Positions 1-7,873 of a stretch of DNA of 64,000 nt are shown one piece after another. Numbering within the stretch: position 1 is the first letter of the stretch; every line of letters starts with the position of its first letter. The stretch covers positions 310,001 to 374,000 of the forward strand of contig NZ_JBHZGK010000002.1 in the NCBI RefSeq assembly GCF_051900425.1, read 5' to 3'. Source of the DNA: Frateuria_A sp051900425. GTDB lineage: Bacteria; Pseudomonadota; Gammaproteobacteria; Xanthomonadales; Rhodanobacteraceae. Below the pieces are notes generated by a model. That model had not been told where the DNA came from. It was given only the letters and a program-made list of their open reading frames with translations, and made no database searches. The position numbers were made by a program, and so were the translations under genes.

Positions 1-1119
1 CACCAGCAGCGTGTCGAAGCTCGCCTGGATGGCCGGCACGGATACTGAAGTGAGCGGGTAGAGCGTCACGCCGTACCAGCCCGAGGCGGTCAGCAGGCTC
101 GGGAGCGTGAACGCGAAGGCGATCAGGAGAAGCACCAGGAAGACCGGGCTCTTGAAGATGTAGCGTGCTTCCATCGCGGCACGGGCGACCAGCTGCGCGC
201 GAGCGGTGCGGCCATCGAAGCGGGCATCGGCAAGTCGCGGATACGGCGCGCCCGAAGCGGTCGCCGGAGTCGCCTTCGCCGCCGCCCGACGAAGCTTGCG
301 CTGCTGCCGTCGCGACATGCCCCGTTCGGCAAACCGGAACCGGCGATAGGTCAGCGCCAACAGCGCGATCGACACGCCGACCCAGAGCAGCCGGCTCTGC
401 ACCATCAGTCCCGACACCGGGATCGCGCCGGCGTTGAGCTCGGCCGCCGTGAAGTAGCGCGAGCTTGCCATGTAGGCGGACATGCCGAGCGGGTCCGCGA
501 GCACGCGCAAGCCCAGCAGCTGTGGCTGGCCTGCCATGAGCCCCTGGGAGAGGAAATAGACCACCAGCAGCGCGACCACGCCGATGAACGTCCCGGCGGT
601 CGAGCGCGTTGCGGTGGCGAGCGCGAAAAGCGTTGCCGAGATGATCAGCGCGTTCGGCAAGGCGAACAGGCCGTAGCCGATGGCGAACCCGGAGAGGTGG
701 TTGGGCCCGAGCATCGCGTGGTTGGCGAAGGGCATCTGCGTGCCGAGCCATTGGCCGAGCGTCGCGGCCGCCATGACCAGCGCGCCGGCCGCGAAGGCGC
801 CGAGAAAGCGGCCGAACAGGTAGGCGGATTTCGTGATGCAGGTCGCGCGCACGAGCGGGCCGAAGCCGGTCTGGTCATCGCGCACGATCACGTTCGAGAC
901 GAACGCGGCGCCGATGAACAGGAACACGAACGACACGAGCAGATGGGACACGATGATCGTGTGCGGGCTGTTGAACAGCACGTTGCCGCCGCCCACCGTC
1001 ATGAGCTTCAACCCCGCCATGTCGACGAACGCGCCGAGGAACAGCAGGGCCGCGGCCGCGATGAAAAGCGGGCTGGTGGCCTGGTAGCGGAATTCGAACG
1101 CCGCGATCTTGCCAAGCAT
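1..1119 (-). CDS. ABC transporter permease (partial; possible M1-aminopeptidase fusion family)
   Basis: The visible 373 N-terminal residues begin MLGKIAAFEFRYQ and hold several hydrophobic segments separated by a loop with VRDDQTGFGPLVR, then a basic stretch (RRQQRKLRRAAAK) before another membrane segment. This layout resembles the long ABC-2 permeases of xanthomonads whose C-terminus is an M1-family aminopeptidase. That second half would lie beyond the left edge and is not seen. The gene follows the ATP-binding subunit with an 11-bp gap, so the two should form one exporter in the inner membrane. Substrate unknown. The start codon is clear; the 3' end is missing. Confidence 0.8.
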   Translation of the reverse strand, partial: MLGKIAAFEFRYQATSPLFIAAAALLFLGAFVDMAGLKLMTVGGGNVLFNSPHTIIVSHLLVSFVFLFIGAAFVSNVIVRDDQTGFGPLVRATCITKSAYLFGRFLGAFAAGALVMAAATLGQWLGTQMPFANHAMLGPNHLSGFAIGYGLFALPNALIISATLFALATATRSTAGTFIGVVALLVVYFLSQGLMAGQPQLLGLRVLADPLGMSAYMASSRYFTAAELNAGAIPVSGLMVQSRLLWVGVSIALLALTYRRFRFAERGMSRRQQRKLRRAAAKATPATASGAPYPRLADARFDGRTARAQLVARAAMEARYIFKSPVFLVLLLIAFAFTLPSLLTASGWYGVTLYPLTSVSVPAIQASFDTLLV

Positions 1120-1130
1120 GTCGGCGTTCC

Positions 1131-2009
1131 TCAGGCGGCGCGGCGGGATTGCGCGAGCGCGGAGAAATACACGTCCTCCAGGTCGCCCTCGAGCGCGCTG
1201 AAGCCGTCGCCCGGATCCGTGTCGGAAAGGACGTGCACCACCGTGCGGCCGGAGAGCAGGCGCGTCGAGATCAGCCGGTAGCGTTCCCGATAGCCGTCGA
1301 GCTCGGAACGCTCGATCACCTTGCGCCAGATCCGGCCGCGGGTGCGCTCGATCAGCTCCTGCGGTGCGCCCTCCAACTGGATGCGCCCACCGGCCAGCAC
1401 TGCCATGCGTGAACAAAGGTCGGCGACGTCGCCGACGATGTGGGTGGAGAGGATGACCACGACGTTTTCGCCGATCTCGGCCAGCAGGTTGAGAAAGCGG
1501 TTGCGTTCCTCCGGGTCGAGGCCGGCGGTCGGTTCGTCCACGATGATGAGCCCGGGACGGCCGATCAGCGCCTGGGCGATGCCGAAGCGCTGGCGCATGC
1601 CGCCGGAGAAGCCGGCGAGCGGCTTCTTGCGCACGTCCCACAGGTTGACCTGGTGGAGCAGCGTCTCGACCGTCTGCCGGCGGTCGGCGGCCGTCGCGAT
1701 GCCCTTCAGCACGGCCATGTGGTCGAGCATGTCGTAGGCCGACACGCGCGGATAGACGCCGAAGTCCTGGGGAAGGTAGCCAAGCGTGCGGCGCAGTTTT
1801 TCGGGCTCGGCGAGGACATCGGTCTCGCCGAAGCGGATGCTCCCTTCCGTCGGCGTCTGCAGTGTGGCGAGGGTGCGCATCAGCGTGGACTTGCCCGCGC
1901 CGTTGGGTCCGAGCAGGCCGTACATGCCCCGCGGGATCGACAGCGTCACCTGGTCGAGGGCGCGTGTGCCGTTGTCATAGACATGGCTGAGGTTGGTGAG
2001 CTCGAGCAT
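1131..2009 (-). CDS. ABC transporter ATP-binding protein
   Basis: This 292-residue protein has Walker A GPNGAGKS (34-41), a signature FSGGMRQRFG, Walker B LIIVDEP followed by TAGLDP, and the H-loop in STHIVGD. The C-terminal tail is typical of ABC-2 exporter ATPases. The chosen ATG (MLELTNLSHVYDNG) is preceded by a GGGGGTG ribosome site; an upstream in-frame extension has no family similarity. It lies first in the operon with the downstream permease. A long dyad operator sits 34-59 bases upstream, suggesting control by a GntR/YtrA-type repressor. Confidence 0.93.
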   Translation of the reverse strand: MLELTNLSHVYDNGTRALDQVTLSIPRGMYGLLGPNGAGKSTLMRTLATLQTPTEGSIRFGETDVLAEPEKLRRTLGYLPQDFGVYPRVSAYDMLDHMAVLKGIATAADRRQTVETLLHQVNLWDVRKKPLAGFSGGMRQRFGIAQALIGRPGLIIVDEPTAGLDPEERNRFLNLLAEIGENVVVILSTHIVGDVADLCSRMAVLAGGRIQLEGAPQELIERTRGRIWRKVIERSELDGYRERYRLISTRLLSGRTVVHVLSDTDPGDGFSALEGDLEDVYFSALAQSRRAA

Positions 2010-2042
2010 GGTCACCCCCGGTCGGTTGCCGTCAGGCTGCCA

Positions 2043-2068
2043 TGGTGTGTTACATATGTAAAGCACCA
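2043..2068. promoter_or_regulatory. 26-bp dyad operator, GGTG-N16-CACC type
   Basis: The core TTACATATGTAA is a perfect 12-bp palindrome. It is flanked by TGGTG on the left and CACCA on the right, with only two mismatched pairs across 26 bp. The outer arms fit GGTG-N16-CACC exactly. From memory, that is the operator form described for YtrA, a GntR-family repressor of an ABC-transporter operon in Xanthomonas citri. The site lies just upstream of the ABC ATPase gene. No GntR-family gene is visible in the window. Confidence 0.7.
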
Positions 2069-2235
2069 ACGCAGCAAGGTCTGGCCATGGGCCGACGAAG
2101 CGTGGGTGTGTGCACAGCTTGCGGCCGCCGCTAGGGCAGGGCGATCTTGTGGCGGGACGCATCACTGCCGGCTTCTCGCCGCCGCGACGTCAGGGACGGA
2201 ATGCTGGTTGCACCGTTGCTGACGGAGCAAAGGCC

Positions 2236-2547
2236 ATGAGCAAGCAGCACAGGCAAGACGAGGCCAGGCAGGATGCTGCGCCCCCGCAGACCGGACCGTC
2301 GGGGGCCGACCATCCCGCGGACGAACCGCGGCCGGCGGGCGGTCACGGCGATCCGCGGCACGACCGTCTGGACACCATCGAATGGGCGGACGACCGCACG
2401 CGGGCGCTCGACCCGCACCAGGGCGGCCTGAGCGAGGAACCCATCGACGACCTGCTCGAAGGGGAGACCGATGCGTCCTATCGTGCCGAAGCGCGGCACG
2501 TCACGCCGACGATCGACCCGGCGAGCGAGCGCGACGACGAGCGCTAG
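2236..2547 (+). CDS. Conserved-looking hypothetical protein, 103 aa
   Basis: Small, very hydrophilic protein rich in Asp, Glu, Arg, His and Pro, with no membrane segment or cysteine. The middle (DTIEWADDRTRALDPHQGG) and the tail (DDLLEGETDASYRAEARH) look structured, while the N-terminal 45 residues look disordered. ATG preceded by GGAG about eight bases upstream. It is transcribed divergently from the ABC operon and convergently with the MFS gene, stopping 3 bases before that gene's stop. I do not recognise the family and assign no function. Confidence 0.65.
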   Translation: MSKQHRQDEARQDAAPPQTGPSGADHPADEPRPAGGHGDPRHDRLDTIEWADDRTRALDPHQGGLSEEPIDDLLEGETDASYRAEARHVTPTIDPASERDDER

Positions 2548-2550
2548 CGC

Positions 2551-4011
2551 CTAGGGCGCCGGCGTGGCTTCCATCGCGCCGGCGGCCACTGCCACGCGCG
2601 GGCGCAGCAGCAGGCCACCGAGCAGGGCCGCGAGCACGGCGAACCCGGTGCCGGCCAGGAACGCGACGCGATAACCGGCGTTGAGCGCGACCGCCTGCGC
2701 GGCCCCGGCCTCCAGCGCCGTCCCGGTGCGTGCCGCCGCAAGGCTCGCCAGCACCGCCAGGCCCAGCGCGCCGCCCATCATGAAAGCGGTATTGACGATG
2801 CCGGAGGCCAGTCCCGAATCGCGCGGCTCCACGTCGTTCATCGCCGCCAGCAGCACGGGGTTGAAGGCAATGCCCGCGCCCAGGCCGAGCAGCACCATCC
2901 CCGGCAGCACGTCGACCAGGAAATGCCCGTCGGCCGGCGCGCGGGCGAACAGCGCCAGGCCGACCGCCGCCACCAGGAGGCCACCGGCCAGCGGACGGCG
3001 GATGCCAAAGCGCATCACGATGCGCGCGGACAGGCCCAGCGAGCAGGCTGCCATCACCAGGTTGCCGGGCAGGAAGGCCAGGCCCACTTCCATCGGCCCG
3101 TAGCCGAGCACCAGCTGCAGGTACAGCGCGGACAGGAAGAACCAGGCGAACATCGCGCCGGCCCACAGCACGCCGACCACGTTGGCGATCGCCAGGTTGC
3201 GCAGGCGGAACAGCTTCAGCGGCACCAAGGGCGCACGCACGCGCGTCTCGATGACGAGGAACAGCACGAACAGCGCCACCGCCACGGCAAGCATGCCCAG
3301 CGTGCGCGCCGACAGCCAGCCGGCCTGGTTGCCGTCGACGATGGCATAGACGGCCAGGATCAGCGCCGAGGTGACGGCGAGCGCACCGCCGACGTCCAGA
3401 TGGCGCATGTCGCTGCTGCTGCCGTGTACCGCCGGCAGCAGGCGCAGCGAGGCGACGAACACCGCCAGGCCGATCGGCAGGTTGACCAGGAACACCCAGT
3501 GCCAGCTCAGCGTGCTCACCAGCAGGCCGCCGAGCAGCACGCCCACGCTGCCGCCGCCGGCGCAGACGAAGCCGTACACGCCCATCGCCTTCGCCCGCTC
3601 TGCCGGCTCGGTAAACAAGTCCATGATCAGCGACAGCGCGACCGCGGTGACCACCGCGCCGCCCAGGCCCTGGATGCCGCGCGCGATCACCAGCCACTCG
3701 CGCGAGCCGGCCATGCCGCAGGCGAGCGAGGCCAGGGTGAACAGCGTGAGCCCGAGCAGGAACAGCTTGCGGTGCCCGAACAGGTCGCCCAGCCGCCCGC
3801 CCAGCAGCAGGAAGCCGCCGTAGGTCAGCACGTAGGCGTTCACCACCCAGGCCAGCGTCGCCTCGGAGAAACCCAGCTCGGCACGGATCGAGGGCAGCGC
3901 CACGTTCACGATGGTGGTGTCCAGCACGATCATCAGCACGCCCAGGCACAGCACGGTGAGGGCGAGCCAGCGGCCATCGCGGGTGGGGGTGGTCGGGGTC
4001 GGCATGTTCAA
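2551..4011 (-). CDS. MFS drug:proton antiporter, DHA2 (EmrB/QacA) family
   Basis: About 486 residues with some 14 hydrophobic segments, the size and topology of DHA2 multidrug exporters in the inner membrane. The motif-A loop after helix 2 reads GGRLGDLFGHRK, and the helix-5 region carries a motif-C-like GGGSVGVLLGGLL. Substrate cannot be predicted. No membrane-fusion or outer-membrane partner is adjacent. The start is uncertain: a TTG at the given end has GGAG seven bases upstream, while an ATG two codons later is the alternative. Confidence 0.88.
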   Translation of the reverse strand: MNMPTPTTPTRDGRWLALTVLCLGVLMIVLDTTIVNVALPSIRAELGFSEATLAWVVNAYVLTYGGFLLLGGRLGDLFGHRKLFLLGLTLFTLASLACGMAGSREWLVIARGIQGLGGAVVTAVALSLIMDLFTEPAERAKAMGVYGFVCAGGGSVGVLLGGLLVSTLSWHWVFLVNLPIGLAVFVASLRLLPAVHGSSSDMRHLDVGGALAVTSALILAVYAIVDGNQAGWLSARTLGMLAVAVALFVLFLVIETRVRAPLVPLKLFRLRNLAIANVVGVLWAGAMFAWFFLSALYLQLVLGYGPMEVGLAFLPGNLVMAACSLGLSARIVMRFGIRRPLAGGLLVAAVGLALFARAPADGHFLVDVLPGMVLLGLGAGIAFNPVLLAAMNDVEPRDSGLASGIVNTAFMMGGALGLAVLASLAAARTGTALEAGAAQAVALNAGYRVAFLAGTGFAVLAALLGGLLLRPRVAVAAGAMEATPAP

Positions 4012-4138
4012 GCGGGAGCTCCGGGCGGGCGTGCAGCATGGCAGGGATGGCTGGGCGCATCAGCTGCCATGACGACGATCCGGGCGCCCGCGGATCGACA
4101 TCCGGCCCCGCGGGCGGGGGCGTGCGAGAATTCCCTGC

Positions 4139-4834
4139 ATGAACCTGCTCGCCATCGAAACCAGCACCGAAGCCTGTTCCGTCGCCCTCGTGCACGGGCA
4201 GGAAGTGATTGCCCGCAGCGAACTGGCTCCGCGCCGCCATGCCGAACTGGCGCTGCCGATGGCCGATGCACTGCTCGCCGAAGCCGGGCTGGGCCGGCAC
4301 GCGCTGGACGCGATCGCAGTCGGTCGCGGGCCGGGGGCATTCACCGGCGTGCGCCTGGGCGTGGCGCTGGCGCAGGGCATGGCGCTGGCGCTGGACCGGC
4401 CGGTGGTGCCGGTGTCCTCGCTCGCTGCACTGGCGCTGGAGGCGCCGGAGGACGAGGCGGCCATCCTCGCCGTGATCGATGCGCGCATGGGCGAGATCTA
4501 CGCGGCGTGCTATCGCCGCGACGGCAACGGTGGCCTGGTCGCTCTGGACGACGAGCGTGTCTGCCCGCCCGATGCGCTGGTGCTGCCGCAAGCCGACGGG
4601 TGGAACGTGGTCGGCAGCGGCTGGACGACATACGCGGACGTGCTGCGCGGACATCTCACCGGCGAGTTGAAGCAGGCCGACGGCGATCGGTATCCGCAGG
4701 CCCGTCACGTCGCGGAGCTCGCCGTGCGCGAGTACCAGGCGGGCCGCGCCGTGGCGCCGGAGCTGGCCTTGCCGGTGTACCTGCGCGACAAGGTGGCGCT
4801 GACGCTGGCGGAGCAGGGGCGGGCGACGCCCTAG
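4139..4834 (+). CDS. tsaB: tRNA threonylcarbamoyladenosine biosynthesis protein TsaB
   Basis: 231 residues, the usual TsaB (YeaZ) length. The N-terminus MNLLAIETSTEACSVALV is the ASKHA-fold phosphate-1 motif, followed by HAELALPMADALL and the signature GRGPGAFTGVRLGVALAQG (about 62-80). TsaB is the non-catalytic partner that dimerises with TsaD for t6A37 formation on ANN-decoding tRNAs; the partners TsaC, TsaD and TsaE are not in the window. It stands alone, convergent with the yeiH-like gene. No separate promoter is evident. Confidence 0.95.
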   Translation: MNLLAIETSTEACSVALVHGQEVIARSELAPRRHAELALPMADALLAEAGLGRHALDAIAVGRGPGAFTGVRLGVALAQGMALALDRPVVPVSSLAALALEAPEDEAAILAVIDARMGEIYAACYRRDGNGGLVALDDERVCPPDALVLPQADGWNVVGSGWTTYADVLRGHLTGELKQADGDRYPQARHVAELAVREYQAGRAVAPELALPVYLRDKVALTLAEQGRATP

Positions 4835-4966
4835 CTGCCGCTCGCCCGACCAGCCCGCGCTGCGGTTCCCGAGAGCCCGTTGGCGGGCCACGCTCGTCAG
4901 GTCGGGCGAAAAGCATCGCCCGCCGGTGGGCTCGCGCAGAGCGTCCGCCGGCCTGGCTTCCCGCCC

Positions 4967-6013
4967 TCAAAGCTGTCCGATCGCCAGCTGCACCAACAGG
5001 CTGCTCACTGCCACCGCGGCCCACACCCCGAGCCCCAGCAGGATCGGTCGCGGCCCGCTGGAGATCATCCTGCGCAGGTTGGCCGATAGCCCGATCGCGG
5101 TCAGCGCCATGATGATCAGGAACTCCGCCAGCTGGTGGATCAACGGCTGCGCCGCCACCGGCACCAGCCCCGCCGTGCGCACCGCCGAGGCGACCAGGAA
5201 CCACAGGATGAACCACGGAAAGATCCGCATGAGGCTGAAGTCGGCGGCACCTTTCCTCTTTTCGCGCACCGCCACCATGACCGCCAGCGTGATGCACACC
5301 GGGATGATCAGCGTGGCGCGGGTGAGCTTGACGATGGTGGCGTAGTCGCCTGCCGCGTGGCTGTAGCTGTAGCCCGCCGCCACGACGGACGAGGTGTCGT
5401 TGATTGCCGTGCCGGCCCACAGTCCGAAGCCCAGGTCCGACAGGTGCATCAGGTGCCCCAGCAGCGGGAACAGCAGCACCGCCACCACGTTGAACAGGAA
5501 GATGGTGGAAATCGCGAAGGCGGTGTCGTGCTCGTCCGGCTTGATGATCGGCGTCACCGCCGCAATCGCCGAACCGCCGCAGATCGCCGTGCCCACGCCG
5601 ATCAGCACCTTCAGCTGGTCCGGCACGCCGAGCAGCCGGCCCAGCCCCCACGCCGCGACGAAGGCCGCGCTCATGGTGATCAGCGTCACCGACAGGGATT
5701 CGAGGCCGGTCTTCGCCACCTGGTCGAGGCTGAGTCCGAAACCCAGCGCGACGATCGACCACTGCAGCACCTGCTTCCCGGCGAACTGGATGCCGGGCGT
5801 GAAACGCGCCCCCGGTGACACGGTGTTGCGCACCAGGATGCCGAGCACGATGCCGATCACCGGCCCGCCGACCAGCGGAGCGAGCCGGCCCAGCCACAGC
5901 GCCAGCAGCGCGATCGCGAGCGTGAGGCCCAGGCCTGGCAGGGCGGCGGAAAGGGTCCGGGTGGGCGTGGCTGCGACGGCGCTCATGGTCAGCTCGTGGC
6001 GAAGTGGGCCCAT
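4967..6013 (-). CDS. YeiH-family putative sulfate/sulfite exporter
   Basis: 348 residues, about ten hydrophobic helices, matching the UPF0324/YeiH family. Conserved stretches include GLSLDQVAKTGLESL, GTAICGGSAIAAVTPIIK and GTAINDTSSVVAAGYSYS. The divergent LysR gene 63 bases away mirrors the yeiH/yeiE arrangement of Escherichia coli, where YeiE responds to sulfite. A role in exporting an inorganic sulfur anion is therefore inferred. The start is uncertain: the given ATG has a weak GAGCGG site, and an internal ATG ten codons later (MSAVAATPTRT) is an equally good candidate. Confidence 0.85.
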   Translation of the reverse strand: MGPLRHELTMSAVAATPTRTLSAALPGLGLTLAIALLALWLGRLAPLVGGPVIGIVLGILVRNTVSPGARFTPGIQFAGKQVLQWSIVALGFGLSLDQVAKTGLESLSVTLITMSAAFVAAWGLGRLLGVPDQLKVLIGVGTAICGGSAIAAVTPIIKPDEHDTAFAISTIFLFNVVAVLLFPLLGHLMHLSDLGFGLWAGTAINDTSSVVAAGYSYSHAAGDYATIVKLTRATLIIPVCITLAVMVAVREKRKGAADFSLMRIFPWFILWFLVASAVRTAGLVPVAAQPLIHQLAEFLIIMALTAIGLSANLRRMISSGPRPILLGLGVWAAVAVSSLLVQLAIGQL

Positions 6014-6076
6014 TGTCCGCTCGCGACGCCTTCAGCAAAACTTTGCATGTTTGATGATTGGTATAAGCTCGGCTGA

Positions 6077-6955
6077 ATGCTCAACATCACGCCCCGCCAG
6101 CTCGACGTGTTCGTGCAGACCGCGCTGCACGGCAGCCTGCGTGCCGCCGCCGAGCGCGTGCACCTGACCCAGCCGGCCGCCAGCATGGCGCTGGCGGAAC
6201 TGGAACGGCAGCTAGGCGCGCCGCTGTTCGACCGCGAACGCGGGCGGCTGCACCTCAATCCGCGCGGGCGTGAACTGCTGCCGCGCGCGCAGGAACTGCT
6301 CGAGCGCCACGCGGAACTGTCCCGCTTCGGCCAGGGCGACGCGCAGGCGCTGGCGGGCGAACTGCGCGTCGGTGCCAGCAACACGGTCGGCAACTACCTG
6401 GTCGGCGAACTGCTGGGCGGCTTCGTGCGCGCGCAGCCGCAGGTGGCGATCCGCCTGCGCGTGGCCAATACCGACACCATCGCCTCCCAGCTGCTCGACC
6501 ACGCGCTGGATGTCGGCTGCGTGGAGGGCCCGGTTGCGCATCCGCAACTGGAACTCGAACCCTGGCGCGAAGACCGGCTGCGCGTGTGCGCCTCTCCAGA
6601 GCATCCGCTGGCGCGCAAGCGCGCGCTCAAGCCGGCGGACTTCGCCGGCGCCCGCTGGGTGCTGCGCGAGCCGGGCTCGGCCACCCGCGCCACCACCGAG
6701 CGGGTGCTGGCGCAGCTGCCGCCGGGCGAGACGGTGCTCGAGCTCGACCAGATCGAAGCGATCAAGCAGGCCGTCGCCGCCGGCCTCGGCATCGCCTGCC
6801 TGCCCGAGGTGGCGTTGGTCGATGCGCTGGCGACCGGACGGCTGGTCGCACTGAAGACACCATTCCTCGACCTGCGTCGCACGCTCTCGTTGCTGCTGCA
6901 CCGCCAGAAATACCGTGGAGCACTCTTGGAAGCCTTCCTGCAAACCGTTGGCTGA
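6077..6955 (+). CDS. LysR-family transcriptional regulator, YeiE-like
   Basis: 292 residues. An N-terminal winged helix-turn-helix (about 1-60, with SLRAAAERVHLTQPAASMAL as recognition region) is followed by a substrate-binding domain starting at GELRVGASNTVGNYLVGELL. It is divergent from a yeiH-like transporter, the classic position for a LysR regulator controlling its neighbour. The pairing resembles yeiE-yeiH. The 63-bp gap is AT-richer than its surroundings and could hold both promoters; I could not pick a convincing T-N11-A operator. The 3' end is partly duplicated just downstream. Confidence 0.9.
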   Translation: MLNITPRQLDVFVQTALHGSLRAAAERVHLTQPAASMALAELERQLGAPLFDRERGRLHLNPRGRELLPRAQELLERHAELSRFGQGDAQALAGELRVGASNTVGNYLVGELLGGFVRAQPQVAIRLRVANTDTIASQLLDHALDVGCVEGPVAHPQLELEPWREDRLRVCASPEHPLARKRALKPADFAGARWVLREPGSATRATTERVLAQLPPGETVLELDQIEAIKQAVAAGLGIACLPEVALVDALATGRLVALKTPFLDLRRTLSLLLHRQKYRGALLEAFLQTVG

Positions 6956-7019
6956 CCAGCGAATCCTTCCCGAAGTCGCGGGGGATCGTTCTCGCGCTGC
7001 TGGGATACTTGGCGCTCAG

Positions 7020-7078
7020 CTGGAAGCCTTCCTGCCAACCGTGCGCTGCCACGTGAATCCTTCCCCCGCGCGCGGGGG
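7020..7078 (+). repeat. Diverged duplicate of the LysR gene 3' end
   Basis: These 59 bases align without gaps to 6926-6984, which spans the last codons of the LysR gene, its stop and the following bases, with about 13 differences. In the same frame the copy still encodes QLEAFLPTV, compared with LLEAFLQTV in the real gene. The offset is 94 bases. Both copies run into a CCTTCCC...CGGGGG hairpin, so repeat-element activity may have caused the duplication. Confidence 0.65.
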
Positions 7079-7113
7079 AAGGTGCCCGAAGGGCGGATGG
7101 GGGAAGTCTTGCG
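7059..7113 (+). repeat. REP-like element, family A
   Basis: Hairpin CCTTCCCCCG...CGGGGGAAGG followed by TGCCCGAAGGGCGGATGGGG and then GAAGTCTTGCG. The same unit recurs, in either orientation, near 13.5, 26.4, 28.5, 33.1, 42.1, 55.6 and 58.8 kb. Here a single right-hand half-unit lies between the LysR and UdgX genes. A degenerate second hairpin precedes it. Confidence 0.85.
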
Positions 7114-7182
7114 AAAGGTCTCCCCGGCTTGCGGCGCCCCTTGCCGATGGATTCACCCGCCCGGCGCTAGCGTCCGCTGGTC

Positions 7183-7845
7183 ATGCCAACGCGTCCGGTC
7201 AACAACCCTTTCGGCGTCCCGCTCGCCAAACCCGTGGACGAAGTGCCGGCAGGCGCCCTCACCACGCTGCGGCGCAAGGCGCGTGACTGCCAGGCTTGTC
7301 CGCTGTGGCGCTACGGCACGCAGACGGTATTCGGGCAGGGACCGGCGTCGGCGCAGGTGATGTTGATCGGCGAGCAGCCGGGCCTGCACGAGGACCGCGA
7401 AGGCGTACCGTTCGTCGGGCCCGCCGGCCAGTTGCTCGACCGCGCGCTGGGCGAGGCGAGGCTGGACCGCGCGGCGCTGTACCTGACCAACACCGTCAAG
7501 CACTTCAAGTACGAAACGCGCGGCACCGCCAAGCTGCACAAGCGCGCCAATGCCGCGGAGCAGGCGGCCTGCCGCATGTGGCTGGCCGCCGAACTGCTGC
7601 GGGTGAGGCCGAAGCTGGTGGTGGGGCTGGGCGCGATGGCGGCGCAGACGATGTTCGGCAACGCCTTCCGCATCACCCGCGAGCGCGGCGTGTGGCGGCC
7701 GTTGGGCGAGGATGCACAGGGGCTGGCAACGTGGCATCCGTCGGCCGTGCTGCGCATGCCCGAGGAAGCGAAGCGCCACGCGGCGTTCGCCGAACTGGTG
7801 GCGGATCTGCGCGCAGTCGCCGGCATGCTCGGAAAGATGGCGTAG
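7183..7845 (+). CDS. UdgX-type uracil-DNA glycosylase/binding protein
   Basis: 220 residues of the family 4/5 uracil-DNA glycosylase fold. Motif 1 is GEQPGLHED (63-71), the form typical of UdgX rather than GEAPG. Motif VPFVGPAGQLLDRAL follows, and the C-terminal motif is WHPSAVL. Iron-sulfur ligands visible are C36, C39 and C130; where family 4 has a fourth Cys there is His107 (TVKHFKY). His119 lies in the loop (TAKLHKR) that in mycobacterial UdgX carries the His bonding covalently to the abasic sugar. It converges on dnaE2 with a 28-bp gap, suggesting a DNA-damage role. Confidence 0.88.
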   Translation: MPTRPVNNPFGVPLAKPVDEVPAGALTTLRRKARDCQACPLWRYGTQTVFGQGPASAQVMLIGEQPGLHEDREGVPFVGPAGQLLDRALGEARLDRAALYLTNTVKHFKYETRGTAKLHKRANAAEQAACRMWLAAELLRVRPKLVVGLGAMAAQTMFGNAFRITRERGVWRPLGEDAQGLATWHPSAVLRMPEEAKRHAAFAELVADLRAVAGMLGKMA

Positions 7846-7873
7846 GGAAGGCTTCAGCCCACCGCACGCCGCC

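Noticed and set aside
2923..5112. 729-codon plus-strand open frame over the MFS gene, tsaB and the yeiH-like gene
   Set aside because: It crosses three recognisable genes in other frames and its product is Gln/His/Arg-rich without a domain.
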